Assembly (NCBI GenBank): GCA_034665545.1
Contig: JAXDFO010000338.1
Location: forward strand, 1 to 57,355
From: DASYML01 sp034665545
Lineage (GTDB): Bacteria > Acidobacteriota > Blastocatellia > Pyrinomonadales > Pyrinomonadaceae
Direction of reading: 5' to 3'
Length of the DNA stretch: 57,355 nt
The position numbers were made by a program, and so were the translations under genes. This document shows, one piece after another, positions 18,134 through 28,368 of the stretch; position 1 is the stretch's first letter; each line of letters begins with the position of its first letter. The notes under the pieces were generated by a model. The model made no database searches and had not been told where the DNA came from. It saw nothing but the letters and a program-made list of their open reading frames with translations.

Positions 18134-18204
18134 AAACAGAAGCCGGAATAGCTGGTCTTTCATGCTGGCTCCCGGCTCCTGGCTCCTGACTTCTGCTTTT
18201 CGTT
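18134..18204. repeat. Nested hairpin repeat (CCAGGAG-arm type), copy 2, degenerate
   Basis: The right arm has CCCGGCTCCTGGCTCCTGAC and ends TTCTGCTTTT, the left arm is short (AGAAGCCGG). The core on the plus strand (AATAGCTGGTCTTTCAT, 18147-18163) is the reverse complement of ATGAAAGACCAGCTATT. It lies between the divergent starts of the M28 peptidase and the zinc-ribbon protein. Confidence 0.7.
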
Positions 18205-18292
18205 GAACCATCCTATGATGCCTGGCGTAGAATACAACAACGCGCGGGATTGACGCGCCTTTTTTTGAACCGAAGGAGAGGCAGTAATCAAG

Positions 18293-18868
18293 ATGGACAA
18301 CAGGTATTATCCGGGCGTCGAAATTGACGCATCGCAACTGACGACGGAGCTACGCAATCTCTTCGACGAAGATTATGAAGTGCAAACGATGCAGGTCTCC
18401 GCGACGACCGTCATGCAGGCACGCAAGTCGAGCACCCTGCGCGACCTGACCGGACTCTCTTCCGCGCTGACTATCAAAATCACGCCCGAACACGGCGGCA
18501 CGCGCGTCGAGATGGGCATGCAGAAGTGGTTCGACAAGGCGGCGGTCGCAGCCGTCGCAGTGATACTCTCTTCGGGCCTGTTGCTGGCCTTGCCCGCGCT
18601 CGGCGCGTACTGGCAATACAGAATCACGGAGGACGCCTGGAAGGTCATAGAGGAACACATCTCACGCAAAGCCGGTGGCTATGTGCCGCCGATGCCGGGG
18701 CGTTGCGGCACTTGCGGCGCGGCCAACAGCGCGGGGTCAGACTTCTGCTCTAACTGCGGCGCGAACATGCGCGCCGGTCTCAACTGCTCATCCTGCGGCG
18801 CGAAGCAGAAGGATGCCAACGCGCGTTTCTGCAATCGCTGCGGCAAGCCGCTCGCGGGCGGTGCGTGA
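18293..18868 (+). CDS. Membrane protein with C-terminal double zinc ribbon
   Basis: 191 residues. Residues 1-80 form a soluble domain (YYPGVEIDASQLTTELRNLF), a transmembrane helix spans about 88-110 (VAAVAVILSSGLLLALPALG), and the tail carries two zinc ribbons: CGTCGAANS...CSNCGAN and CSSCGAKQ...CNRCGKP. Such ribbons usually mediate protein contacts or structural zinc binding. ATG 18293 is preceded by GGAGAGG at a good distance. It is followed 26-38 bp later by a second zinc-ribbon membrane protein, so the two probably form one transcription unit; their function is unknown. Confidence 0.75.
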   Translation: MDNRYYPGVEIDASQLTTELRNLFDEDYEVQTMQVSATTVMQARKSSTLRDLTGLSSALTIKITPEHGGTRVEMGMQKWFDKAAVAAVAVILSSGLLLALPALGAYWQYRITEDAWKVIEEHISRKAGGYVPPMPGRCGTCGAANSAGSDFCSNCGANMRAGLNCSSCGAKQKDANARFCNRCGKPLAGGA

Positions 18869-18906
18869 GGAAAGCTGTTTAATCTAAATCTTCGGTGGTG
18901 AAAGCT

Positions 18907-19665
18907 ATGTACTGCCCACAGTGCGGAACCGAATCTTCATCGGGCCAACAGTACTGCCGCGTCTGCGGCGCGAACCTGAAAGTCATCGCCAAGGCCGTCA
19001 CGCTCAGCGAGGCCATCGCCAGAAGCGACCGTGGACCCCTGCCCAAAATCAAAGAGATGATGAAGAGCATGCACATAGAGCATGTGACGGAAGAGATTAC
19101 GCGCGCCCTGGACCAGATGAACAAGGAGATAGCGCGCAGTTCTCTCCCTCATCTCGATAAAGCGGATAAAGAGATAGCGCGCGATTCTTCCGGGCAGCAT
19201 GTCTCTCATCCAAAAGAGCAGCACGACAAGCCCTGGTGGCTGCACATGAAGGAGCGCGAGACGCCGGAGCAGCGCAGGGAAAATCGCATCACCAAAGGCA
19301 CGGTCAGTTTTTTCACGGGCATCGCGCTGATGGTTTTCCTTTTCTACTTCTCCGCCGCGATTGTCCTCAAGCTCCCGCCCGAATGGGTCGCCCGAATTCC
19401 TTTCGACTTAGAGCCCGTCTTGCGCATCATCTGGCTCGTCGGTCTCATCCCCATGCTCTCCGGTCTCGGCCAAATCATCGCCGGGCTGCTCGTCCGGCCC
19501 ACGCCCGCGAAAAGCCTCGAAGCCGCCGACGCCGACGCGACATCGCAGCGAATTATCGAGCAGGAACCCGAACCCAAATTCGTTCAGGGAAGTGTCACCG
19601 AGAAGACGACCGAATTGCTTGACTGGAAGATTCCCGTAAGCCGGACCAATGAGATAAAAGAGTGA
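18907..19665 (+). CDS. Zinc-ribbon protein with two transmembrane helices
   Basis: About 252 residues from ATG 18907, which gives the typical zinc-ribbon beginning MYCPQCGTESSSGQQYC; two in-frame GTG codons at 18895 and 18898 are alternatives. The ribbon is CPQCG...CRVCGAN. A long charged helical region (about 35-130, HVTEEITRALDQMNKEI) leads to two membrane helices (about 142-164 and 180-205). The C-terminal cytoplasmic tail is acidic. Pairs with the upstream zinc-ribbon gene. Family members are widespread in Acidobacteriota-like genomes, but I know of no assigned role. Confidence 0.72.
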   Translation: MYCPQCGTESSSGQQYCRVCGANLKVIAKAVTLSEAIARSDRGPLPKIKEMMKSMHIEHVTEEITRALDQMNKEIARSSLPHLDKADKEIARDSSGQHVSHPKEQHDKPWWLHMKERETPEQRRENRITKGTVSFFTGIALMVFLFYFSAAIVLKLPPEWVARIPFDLEPVLRIIWLVGLIPMLSGLGQIIAGLLVRPTPAKSLEAADADATSQRIIEQEPEPKFVQGSVTEKTTELLDWKIPVSRTNEIKE

Positions 19666-19709
19666 GCGCGCACTTGAATCTCTTATGACTTTTCTTTGAG
19701 GAGGCCGTC

Positions 19710-20876
19710 ATGCATAGCTCGTTTATCTTGCTGCTGACCTTCTGCACGCTCTCTTTAAGTTGCGGGATGCAGTCCTCGCGCGCGGGCCACGCGAGCGGCC
19801 CCGGCCTCAAAAACTACGCCGCCGGAACAAGCCCTGGCAGCCTCGCCATCGCCGACCTCAATCTGGACCAGAAGCCGGACATCGCCATCGTCAATCTTGA
19901 GAGCAACGACCTGACCGTCCTGCTCGGAGACGGCAAAGGCGTGTTCGCGCCCGCGAAGAATTCTCCGTTCCCCGCCGGTCACGCGCCCAATGACATCGCG
20001 GTCGCGGACCTTAACGAAGACGGCAAGCCGGACCTCGCCATCGCCAACCACGACACGAAATATGTGACCATCTTGCTCGGCGACGGCGCGGGCGGATTCG
20101 CGCCCGCACCCAACTCGCCCGTCACGGTCCAGAGCAACCCGCACCCGCACGGCATCTCCGTCGCAGACTTCAACGGAGACCGTCACCTTGACTTCGTCAT
20201 AGAGAGTTGGATGGATAATAAAGTGCTCGTCGTATACGGCGACGGGACGGGCAAGTTTGCGACGCCCGGACGATTCTTCGACGTGGGCCAGATGCCTTAC
20301 ATCAAGGTGCGCGCGCGAGATGTCAATAACGACGGCAACGCGGACATCATCACTACAAACTTCAGAAGCAAGAACGTGACCGTCCTGCTCGGCGACGGCA
20401 AGGGCGGATTCTCACAGGCGGCGGGCTCGCCATTTCAGGTCCAGAAAAGACCCTTCTTCGCGGACCTTGCGGACCTCAACGGAGACGGCAAACAGGACAT
20501 CGCCATCGCGGGCTACTCCGGCCAGGGAACGGACCCCGGCGATGACGGCGTGACGGTCCTGCTCGGAGACGGTCAGGGAGGCTTCCGGCCCATGAGCGGC
20601 TCGCCCTTCCCCACGACGGGCGCATCTACAGGCAGCCTCGCCATCGGCGATATGAACGGCGACCGCTTGCAGGACATCGCCATCGCCAACGGCAGCACTC
20701 ATAACGTGACAATCCTTCTCGGCAACAGTCGCGGAACCTTCATCACAGGCCAGACCATAGAAGTCGGGCGCGACCCTTACAGAGTCGCCGTCGCAGACTT
20801 GAACGGCGACGGCAAAGCAGACATCGTCACCGCCAACAACGGCGACAACAACATCACCGTCGCCCTCAGCAAGTAA
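19710..20876 (+). CDS. Exported FG-GAP/VCBS repeat beta-propeller
   Basis: 388 residues. After a signal peptide (FILLLTFCTLSLSC; the Cys could be lipidated although the lipobox SLSC is not canonical) come seven FG-GAP/VCBS repeats of about 50 residues, each with the calcium-binding spelling DLNxDxKPDIAIAN followed by VTVLLGDGxGGF. This predicts a seven-bladed integrin-alpha-like propeller on the cell surface. ATG 19710 has GAGGAGG six bases upstream. The reading direction converges on the ABC permease gene, with only 15 bp between the two stop codons. Confidence 0.85.
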   Translation: MHSSFILLLTFCTLSLSCGMQSSRAGHASGPGLKNYAAGTSPGSLAIADLNLDQKPDIAIVNLESNDLTVLLGDGKGVFAPAKNSPFPAGHAPNDIAVADLNEDGKPDLAIANHDTKYVTILLGDGAGGFAPAPNSPVTVQSNPHPHGISVADFNGDRHLDFVIESWMDNKVLVVYGDGTGKFATPGRFFDVGQMPYIKVRARDVNNDGNADIITTNFRSKNVTVLLGDGKGGFSQAAGSPFQVQKRPFFADLADLNGDGKQDIAIAGYSGQGTDPGDDGVTVLLGDGQGGFRPMSGSPFPTTGASTGSLAIGDMNGDRLQDIAIANGSTHNVTILLGNSRGTFITGQTIEVGRDPYRVAVADLNGDGKADIVTANNGDNNITVALSK

Positions 20877-20891
20877 ACGTGTTGAAGAATT

Positions 20892-22502
20892 TCAATCGTG
20901 TCTTAAGGCTTGCACCGGGTCAATGCGCGCGGCGCGGGCCGCAGGGTAGAGCGCGGCGATGATTGAGATAGTCACGGCGAAGAGAATCGCGCCCAGCCAG
21001 AGATAGGGCGGGAGCGCGAAGAAGTCTATAAAGTTTGCGCCCTGCGGTTTCAGTATGAAACGATAAGCGAGCCTGTTCGCAACGGCATCAATGCCCCACG
21101 CCGCGAGCGAACCCAGAATGCCGCCAGCCAACCCTATGACCGCCGCTTCGACAAAGAAGATAAGCTTAATCTCGCGGTCCTCCGCGCCGACGGCCATCAT
21201 GATTCCTATCTCGCGCGTGCGTTCGAGTATGGACATAATCATCGTGTTGGCGATGCCGAAAGATGCGACCAGCAGAGAGATGCCGCCCAGCAGGCCGAGC
21301 ACCGAATTCATGATGAGAAAGACGGTTCGCAACTGTTCCAACTGGTCTACTATCGAGAAGCTCCCGAAGCCAAGTTCCGTGAGACGCTTGCGCACGTCCG
21401 TCAGCACGACAGGATTCGTCACGCGCACGACGGCAGAGCCGTAGCCCGTGGCCTCATCCTCGCTCAACTTGCCGCTCTCGCGCGCCAGCAGCAACTCTAC
21501 TTGGCCCATCACGTCTCTGTGCTCAAGCGTCCACGCGCGCGCCGTCGCCAGAGGCACATAGACGCCCGCCGCAGGCAGCATCCCGCGAAACCTCGGCGCG
21601 CCATTCTCGCCGCTCTTCAACACCCCCACGATGCGAAACGAACGCGCCGCCAATCGCCCCTCGCCCGTGTCCGCCTCCGGCGCATCATCCGCCACAGGAA
21701 TCCCGAAAAAGTTCGGCACGTCCTCTTCATCGGATTGAGATTCATCCGGACCAATTTTGGCTTCACCCGAATTGGCCTTGCCTTTCGTTTCACCTTCATC
21801 CTTCCGGCTTCCGACTTGCTCCTTGCCCTTCGGCGCGAGCAGGTCCAGTTTCTGGCCTATCGCGTCCGACGCCTTCGCGTATCCGAAGTCGCGCAGGAAC
21901 CTGTCATCCACCACGGCCTCGTCGGCGAGCGGCGCGGAAATCATTCCTCCGGCGGTAAATTCTTTAAAGCGCGACGAAGGATTCGGCACGATTGCGCCGC
22001 CGATGGATTGCATCTGCGCGCGATTATTGGACCTCACATACGCGCTGAAGGAGACGGTCGGCTCGACGTAAGCGACGCCCGGAATCTTCTCTATCTCCGC
22101 GATGGCGGCATCATCCAGCGCGCGCTGCGGAGCCTTGTCAGGACGCAACAACCTCTCGCCGTGCCTCATCTCCTGCGGTTGCGCGCTCGGGTTGGGAGAC
22201 GCCGAGGCGTTCGTTGATGTTGAGGGAGATGCTGAAGGAGAAGCTGACGGAGCCGAAGTCGCGGGAGGACCGAACCCGTTCGCGGCGATGCTGGCGAGGC
22301 TGCGACCGAAGACCGTAATCTCGTTGAAGAGGTCCAACTCCTTAAAGCGCGCCGTCGTATTGCGCTGCAACCCCAGCCCGAACGAAACCATCGTCACGAT
22401 TACGGCCACCCCGACGATGACCCCCATCGTCGTCAAAATCGCACGCAACTTCGCCTCGCGCAAATTACGCAAAGAGAGATACAGGATATCTAGTAAGGAC
22501 AT
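20892..22502 (-). CDS. MacB/FtsX-type ABC transporter permease
   Basis: 536 residues. One N-terminal membrane helix (AILTTMGVIVGVAVIVTMVS) is followed by a large periplasmic MacB-PCD domain and three C-terminal helices with the FtsX core (TREIGIMMAVGAEDREI) and the closing ARIDPVQALRHD. Such permeases couple to a LolD-like ATPase and move lipoproteins, lipids or peptides by mechanotransmission. The ATPase at 25172-25897 is the likely partner although three genes lie between. Two low-complexity inserts break the periplasmic domain: a Ser/Pro/Ala stretch (about 82-112), and a charged stretch near residues 225-255 (EQVGSRKDEGETKGKANSGE) whose DNA matches the arm of the GGAAGTC-type hairpin repeat. 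It would otherwise be normal in length. Confidence 0.88.
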   Translation of the reverse strand: MSLLDILYLSLRNLREAKLRAILTTMGVIVGVAVIVTMVSFGLGLQRNTTARFKELDLFNEITVFGRSLASIAANGFGPPATSAPSASPSASPSTSTNASASPNPSAQPQEMRHGERLLRPDKAPQRALDDAAIAEIEKIPGVAYVEPTVSFSAYVRSNNRAQMQSIGGAIVPNPSSRFKEFTAGGMISAPLADEAVVDDRFLRDFGYAKASDAIGQKLDLLAPKGKEQVGSRKDEGETKGKANSGEAKIGPDESQSDEEDVPNFFGIPVADDAPEADTGEGRLAARSFRIVGVLKSGENGAPRFRGMLPAAGVYVPLATARAWTLEHRDVMGQVELLLARESGKLSEDEATGYGSAVVRVTNPVVLTDVRKRLTELGFGSFSIVDQLEQLRTVFLIMNSVLGLLGGISLLVASFGIANTMIMSILERTREIGIMMAVGAEDREIKLIFFVEAAVIGLAGGILGSLAAWGIDAVANRLAYRFILKPQGANFIDFFALPPYLWLGAILFAVTISIIAALYPAARAARIDPVQALRHD

Positions 22503-22513
22503 AAGAAAATCTT

Positions 22514-22583
22514 GAAGTCAGGAGCCAGGAGCCAGGAGCCAGCATGAAAGGCAAGCGAACGTTTTTCTTCTGGCTCCTGACTC
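22514..22583. repeat. Nested hairpin repeat (CCAGGAG-arm type), copy 3
   Basis: The left arm is four CCAGGAG-like heptamers (22514-22540), the right arm CTTCTGGCTCCTGACTC (22567-22583). The core on the plus strand begins ATGAAAGGCAAGCG at 22544; its 3' end departs from the consensus. It fills the gap between the permease start (22502) and the stop of the next gene (22604). Confidence 0.8.
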
Positions 22584-22603
22584 ATAGTTCTTGGATGCTA
22601 TCG

Positions 22604-23467
22604 TTAATTCCTCATCGCCTGTTTACGTTGAAGCGCGTGCAATTGTTCGCGCGCCTGTTCGAGGCTTGAAGAGTGTACGTGGTACGTCAGGTAAGTTTGA
22701 AGCGCGGCGATGGCCTCCGGGAGACGGTCCAGTTGGGCCAACAATGTGGCGCGCTCACGAATCTCCCAGGGGGCGGTGAACTTCGTCACTATCAGCATGC
22801 GTTCGACGACCGCCAGCGTCTGCCTGTAAAGATTTGCGTTCTTATAAATGTCGTTCAAGTTTATCAACAGCCGCCCGATCATCACGCGCGGGTGGTAGTC
22901 GTACAGGTCCGCCGGGTCTAGCCGCACCGGCTCTTCGTTAATCTGGGCCAGCCGCTCCTGGCACTCGTAGAGCGTGACCGTCTTTCCGTAAAAGGGGTCA
23001 ACGAACGTCTCCTCCAACTGCCCGCCTTCGCTGGCGCGGACGATGAAATGGCCCGGCAGGCCGATGCCCGCGACGCTCAACCCGGCCCTGCGCCCGACCA
23101 CCATATAGACGATGGAGAGCGTGAGAGGAAGGCCCATGCGACGGTCCAGCACTTGATTAAGATAGCTGTTGCGCGGGTCATAGTAATCCTTCTCGTTGCC
23201 GTGAAAGCCCTCTTCATCAAACATGAAACGGTTGAAGGCTTCGATGCCCATCCCCGGCGCAACCGCCGCGACGCGCTCACGCGCGCGTTGGCCCAACTCG
23301 TCGAGGCGCGAGCGATAGTCCGTCACGTCCACATCCAGATGCGCTTCGTCTTCAGCCGCTATCAAGAGCGCGGCCAACTCCAGGTCAAGCTCGTCGTCCG
23401 GTTTATCCAATTCCGCCGCGAAGGCCCGGCGATGTTTCTCAGCGATGATTTTGCTCGCAGGAGTCAT
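22604..23467 (-). CDS. SirB1-like protein (transglutaminase-fold plus TPR-like helices)
   Basis: About 287 residues from the ATG at 23467, four bases behind the HAD gene stop; the longer frame to 23638 runs antisense-like through that gene and is rejected. The N-terminal half has the SirB1/transglutaminase-like signature: MFDEEGFHGNEKDYYDPRN, then LPLTLSIVYMVVGRRAGL and GLPGHFIVR, with the family's non-standard active site. The C-terminal half is a pair of TPR-like helices (ERMLIVTKFTAPWEIRE, LPEAIAALQTYLTYH). Function is not established for the family. Translationally coupled to the HAD and cNMP-binding genes upstream. Confidence 0.82.
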   Translation of the reverse strand: MTPASKIIAEKHRRAFAAELDKPDDELDLELAALLIAAEDEAHLDVDVTDYRSRLDELGQRARERVAAVAPGMGIEAFNRFMFDEEGFHGNEKDYYDPRNSYLNQVLDRRMGLPLTLSIVYMVVGRRAGLSVAGIGLPGHFIVRASEGGQLEETFVDPFYGKTVTLYECQERLAQINEEPVRLDPADLYDYHPRVMIGRLLINLNDIYKNANLYRQTLAVVERMLIVTKFTAPWEIRERATLLAQLDRLPEAIAALQTYLTYHVHSSSLEQAREQLHALQRKQAMRN

Positions 23468-23471
23468 TGTC

Positions 23472-24170
23472 TTAACGGCTCTCGAAAACGTGATGGACGG
23501 CGTCTGTGGTCCAGTCCGCGAGGCTTGGGGTAACGACATCCGCGCCCGCCTCCCGGAGGGCCGCTTCCGTGACCGTGTTGGTGACGCCGAGAGTCCGCAT
23601 TCCGGCGGCGCGCGCCGCCTGAACGCCGGGCGGCGCATCCTCTATGACGAGACATTCCTGGGCCAATAATGGAAGCTGTCGCGCGGCTCGCAGTTGTTCG
23701 TTAAGGAGTTCAAAGGCCCGCTCGTAGCAGCAGGGGTCCGGCTTATAGCGCGGCGCGTCCTCCGCGCTGACGATGACGCCGAACAGCTTATCGAGGCCCG
23801 CGCGTTCAAGCGCGTAATCAATCTCGGCGCGACGCGCCATGCTGACCAGCCCCAGTGGAAATTCGCGCGCCGCCGCCTTGATGAAAGTCAAGACGCCCGG
23901 AAAGAGCGGTAAGTGGTCCAGGATTAATTGACGATGAAACGCGGACTTGCGTTCGATGACGGCGCGCAGGGTCTCATCAGCGAGCGGGACGGCGGCGCGC
24001 TCGAAGGTGGCGCGGACGAAGCCACGGTCGTCAGTGCCGAGCAGGTCGTAGTAATTCTCATCAGTGAGCGTGATGCCGTGCGGCGCGACCGCTTCCCTGT
24101 AGGCTCGCATCTGAAGCGGTTCATCATCAATGATGACGCCGTTGAAGTCAAAGAAAATGGCTTTAATCAT
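23472..24170 (-). CDS. HAD-family phosphatase (beta-phosphoglucomutase-like), Asn in motif I
   Basis: 232 residues, cytoplasmic. Cap type C1 HAD layout: motif I FFDFNGVIIDDE at the N-terminus, motif II VSMARR, motif III lysine in YKPDPCCYERAF, and motif IV CLVIEDAPPGVQAARAAGM. The nucleophile Asp is present, but the second Asp of DxD is Asn (DFN), so the usual acid/base is changed; I recall a subgroup of HAD proteins with FNGV, so this may be functional. Substrate unknown, likely a phosphorylated sugar. ATG 24170 follows AAAGGA; it starts 9 bp after the cNMP-binding gene and ends 4 bp before the SirB1-like gene, i.e. one operon. Confidence 0.85.
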   Translation of the reverse strand: MIKAIFFDFNGVIIDDEPLQMRAYREAVAPHGITLTDENYYDLLGTDDRGFVRATFERAAVPLADETLRAVIERKSAFHRQLILDHLPLFPGVLTFIKAAAREFPLGLVSMARRAEIDYALERAGLDKLFGVIVSAEDAPRYKPDPCCYERAFELLNEQLRAARQLPLLAQECLVIEDAPPGVQAARAAGMRTLGVTNTVTEAALREAGADVVTPSLADWTTDAVHHVFESR

Positions 24171-24179
24171 TCGGTCCTT

Positions 24180-25052
24180 TTATTCTTCATCTTTCTTCTT
24201 GAGCTTCATGTTCTGTTCTTCAAATAATTTCGGGAGGCGTTCACTCTCCAGCACGTCCAGGCGGCGCAAGACTTCCGAGAGCGAAAGTTCATTCTTTAAA
24301 TTGACGCGATAATCGAGGTCGGCGCGGAGCCGGTCTTTCTCGCCCTGCCGGTTCTGCGACATCATGATGATGGGAGCCTGTAGGCCCGTTATCATGCCGA
24401 GCACCAGGTTGAGCAGCACATAGGGGAACGCATCGAAGGCTCTGCCGCGCAGGAGCAACGAATTGACGACGACCCAGAGAATGAGAAAGCCTATCGCCGC
24501 GCCTATGAATTTCCAACTGCCGCCAAACTCCGCGATGAGGTCCGCCATCCTGTCCGAGAGAGTGAGGCGAGCGCGCTCTTCATCATTCGCATTACGCGAG
24601 ACGCGCTGGCGCAAGAGTTCGTCCGTGCGGCGCAGGCGATGCGTAATCGCGCTCAACATCTCCAACGCGACATCCGGGTTACTGCGCACGAAGGAGTTGA
24701 AATTCTGACGCGAGAGCACGGCGAGCCGCGCATCCTCCAGGACGGTCGCATCGGCAGAGCGCGCCTGCCCGTCCAGGATAGCCATCTCTCCGAAAAAGTC
24801 TCCGCCCGCCAGTTCCGCGAGCGTCACTTCATTGCCGTCAGTATCCTTCACGCTGATGAGCACGCGCCCGGTCTCTATCAAGTACATCGCATCGCCCTTA
24901 TCGCCCGAACGAAACAAGGGGCTGCCGGGCTTGAAGTCACTGACCATCAAGAGACTGCGCAACTCACGCGTCGCGTCATCATCCAGAGAGGCGAAGAGCG
25001 GAACCGACCGCAAAGCCTCCAACGTCATCTCAGGCACAACACTCGCAGACAT
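24180..25052 (-). CDS. Cyclic-nucleotide-binding membrane protein with DUF1003 domain
   Basis: 290 residues. Residues about 15-130 are a cNMP-binding domain (RSGDKGDAMYLIETGRV, GDFFGEMAILDGQARSADA), including the phosphate-binding cassette. Residues about 165-265 are a DUF1003-type region with two membrane helices (FIGAAIGFLILWVVVNSLL, FPYVLLNLVLGMITGLQA) and the conserved NRQ. The C-terminus is a charged coiled coil. Predicted membrane protein whose state is set by cAMP or cGMP. The ATG at 25052 has GAGGTG nearby. First gene of a three-gene operon; an adenylate/guanylate cyclase gene lies 3.4 kb away on the same strand, which makes a local signalling circuit plausible. Confidence 0.85.
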   Translation of the reverse strand: MSASVVPEMTLEALRSVPLFASLDDDATRELRSLLMVSDFKPGSPLFRSGDKGDAMYLIETGRVLISVKDTDGNEVTLAELAGGDFFGEMAILDGQARSADATVLEDARLAVLSRQNFNSFVRSNPDVALEMLSAITHRLRRTDELLRQRVSRNANDEERARLTLSDRMADLIAEFGGSWKFIGAAIGFLILWVVVNSLLLRGRAFDAFPYVLLNLVLGMITGLQAPIIMMSQNRQGEKDRLRADLDYRVNLKNELSLSEVLRRLDVLESERLPKLFEEQNMKLKKKDEE

Positions 25053-25078
25053 AAACTCACCTCGCTGAATCTAAGTCG

Positions 25079-25171
25079 AAAGGCGGAAGGACGAATGGCG
25101 AATGATGAGAGATGAGCTATTCAACTATTCATCGCTGAATAGCTCATCTCTCATCCTTCAGCCTTCCGACT

Positions 25172-25177
<6 letters not shown>
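25079..25177. repeat. Nested hairpin repeat (GGAAGTC-arm type), copy 2
   Basis: Left arm from 25079 and right arm to about 25177 contain GGCGGAAGG/CCTTCCGAC words. The core occurs in both arms (ATGAGAGATGAGCTATT at 25105-25121 and its complement at 25138-25154), so the inner stem is perfect for 17 bp. The right arm overlaps the last bases of the ABC ATPase gene, whose final codons and stop (CAAGGATGA) read into repeat sequence. Confidence 0.85.
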
Positions 25178-25893
<716 letters not shown>

Positions 25894-25897
<4 letters not shown>

Positions 25898-28368
25898 TTC
25901 TCTGCTGTCTTCTGCTGCGTGCTCTTCGCTCTCGGCGGCGCGTTCTTCACGTACTTGTCGAACCACGCAATCATTTCATAGAGCGTGTGCTCTGTGGATT
26001 CACGCGCGCTGTAGCCGTGCGCTTCGAGCGGCAGGGTCACGTAACGGACGATGCCGCCGTTGCCGCGTATGGCTTGATAAAGTCGCTCGGATTGAATCGG
26101 AAACGTGCCCGTATTGTTGTCCGCTTCGCCATGAATGAGAAGTATCGGCTCGTTGATTTTGTCGGCGTACATGAAGGGCGAAACCTTGACGTAGAGTTCG
26201 GGCGCTTCCCAGAGCGTGCGCCGCTCGCTCTGAAACCCGAAGGGCGTGAGCGTGCGATTGTATGCGCCGCTCCGGGCGATGCCTGCGCGGAAGAGGTCCG
26301 AGTGGGCCAACAAATTCGCCGTCATGAACGCGCCGTAACTGTGGCCGCCGACGCCCACTCGCTCAGGGTCCGTGACGCCCATCTCGACGGCCTTATCAAT
26401 CGCCGCTTTCGCGCTCATGACTATCTGCTCAACGTAGGTGTTGTTCATCGTTTCGGGGTCTCCGACGACGGGCATCGTCGCGTTGTCCAGAACCGCGTAA
26501 CCCGCGAGCAGGAAGAAGAGATGAGATGGACCGGTAATCGTCGTGAAGCGTTGCGTCGAGCCTGACACCTGCCCTGCGGTCGTGGGGTCCGTGAACTCAA
26601 GCGGGTAGGCCCAGACGACCGTCGGCAGCCGCGTGCCCTCCTTGTATCCGGGCGGCAGATAAAGCGTGAAGGAGCACTGCACGCCGTCCGCTCGTTTGTA
26701 GGTGACGAGTTGTTTCTTGATGTCGTGAAGCTGCGGCGTCGGGTCCGGGAATTGTGTGAGGGCGCGAGGCTCTGGGGCCGCGTTATCTTGATTGAGCGTG
26801 CGCAGGTAATAGTTGAGCGGCTCGATGGGACGTTCGCGGCGCGTGATGAACTGCTTCGCGTCGTCCGTCAGTAAGGCGACGAATGATTCGTAGCTCTTAT
26901 CGTCGCTGCGAAAGAGCCGCTCGGTCTTGAGCGTGCGCAGGTTTAAACGGTCCAGGAATGGACGGTCGCCTTCGGGCGATGCGCCCGTGCCGGAGAGATA
27001 AATAGAATCTTCATAGCGCAGGATAGCGCGTTGGCCCGTCGGCAAGCGGCGCGTGACGGGCGTGCCGGGGTCGTTGTAGCGGTCGTTGATATTGCGGCTC
27101 CAGATAACTCTCGGAGTCTCGGAGAGGTTATCAGCATTGAGCGCGAAAGTGCGTCGCCAGCGTTTGTCGCGGTCGTAATCGCTGATGAGCACGGGGCCGT
27201 CTTTCTCGACCCACTGCATGCTGACGTATCTCTGCTCGGTCTTGAAAATCTCAACGGGGTGCGTCGCGCTCGCCACTGCTTTCAACCTGCGCAAGTCGAG
27301 CATCATCACGCGGTCACGATACGGGACTTTCTTGCGCGGGTCGCCCTCGTCCAAAGCTTCGGCCCAGACGAGCGTCGCTATGGCGTCCGGCCTCCACTGG
27401 TAATCGCGCGGGCCGACGGGCACGCCCTCAATCGGAACCTGGTCCGCGAGCGGCAGGCTAGCCAGTTTATAAACGACCTCCGCGTTGCGGTCCCAGACCT
27501 CCACATCTTTGGGAAAATCATCCACCGGATGCAGGTAAGAGTATGGATGATGAACGCGCGCGATGAGAATGTGCTGGTTGTCGGGCGCGGGGTCAACGGT
27601 CTCGAAGATGGCGGGTTGGCCCAGGGGCGTGGCCCGTCCGCTTTCAGCGTCAACAAACGCAAGCTGCGCCGTCGCGTAATAATCGAAAAGCGTTTCGTCG
27701 TACGGAGTCTTTAAGAGGTCTTGATAAGTACGCACGGGGCCGGGCTTGCCGGAGCTTTCCTGCACGTTCGGGCCTTGCGGAACTGTTCCGGCAACGGGCA
27801 AAGATGCGCGCTTGGAGGGAACGAGTTGGACCAGCAATGTGCGATTGTCCGGCATCCACTGGACGGGCGCATCCATCAGCGCGTTGACGCTCAAGTTTTT
27901 GATAACGTGCGCCCGCGCGCTGGCGGTCTCGCCGACCCACAACTCTATGCCGTTCGCCGTGGTGTTAGTAAAAGCGAAATGCTTGCCGTCAGTGCTCCAC
28001 ACGGGAAAGCTGATGCGCGCGCCCGCAGGCAGCGAGACCTGCGCTTGCGAGCCGTCGGAGATTTTTTTGGTCCAGAGCTTAATCCAGTAGGGCGCGAGGT
28101 GAAGCCCGTTCGTGCGCGAGTTGATGCGCAGGCCCGCGAGACGCAACATGGGCTGCGCGAGGTCCGCTATCGGCGGGTAACGGACGCCCTCCGCGAGCAG
28201 CATGTAATCGCGCGCGGGACTCACGGACGCGCTCGGCGTGACCGGAGCATTGAGCACGTCGAGCACACTTTTCGGCGGCTGACGGTAAGATTCCTGCGCC
28301 ACGCCCGCGACGGTCGCAAGCAGTATGAGCAGCACGCTCAAAGCCATGTTCTTGGTTTTGATATTCAT
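25894..28368 (-). CDS. Secreted S9 serine peptidase, glutamyl endopeptidase type
   Basis: About 824 residues with a signal peptide (MALSVLLILLATVAGVAQ). A beta-propeller part (about 40-590) precedes an alpha/beta-hydrolase peptidase domain with the triad Ser in GGHSYGAF (about 678), Asp in HGEADNN (about 748) and His in EAHGYS (about 783). The strings GIARSGAYNRTLTPFGFQ and RTLWEAPELYVKVSPFM closely resemble plant chloroplast glutamyl endopeptidase (S9D), so cleavage after Glu is the best guess; a DPP-IV-like activity is the alternative. ATG 28368 is preferred over a TTG at 28383. The gene overlaps the ABC ATPase start, so it is likely co-translated with it. Confidence 0.9.

Noticed and set aside
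22604..23638. Longer start of the SirB1-like gene at 23638
   Set aside because: The additional 57 residues overlap the HAD gene in another frame and have no homology-like features; ATG 23467 is coupled to the HAD stop.
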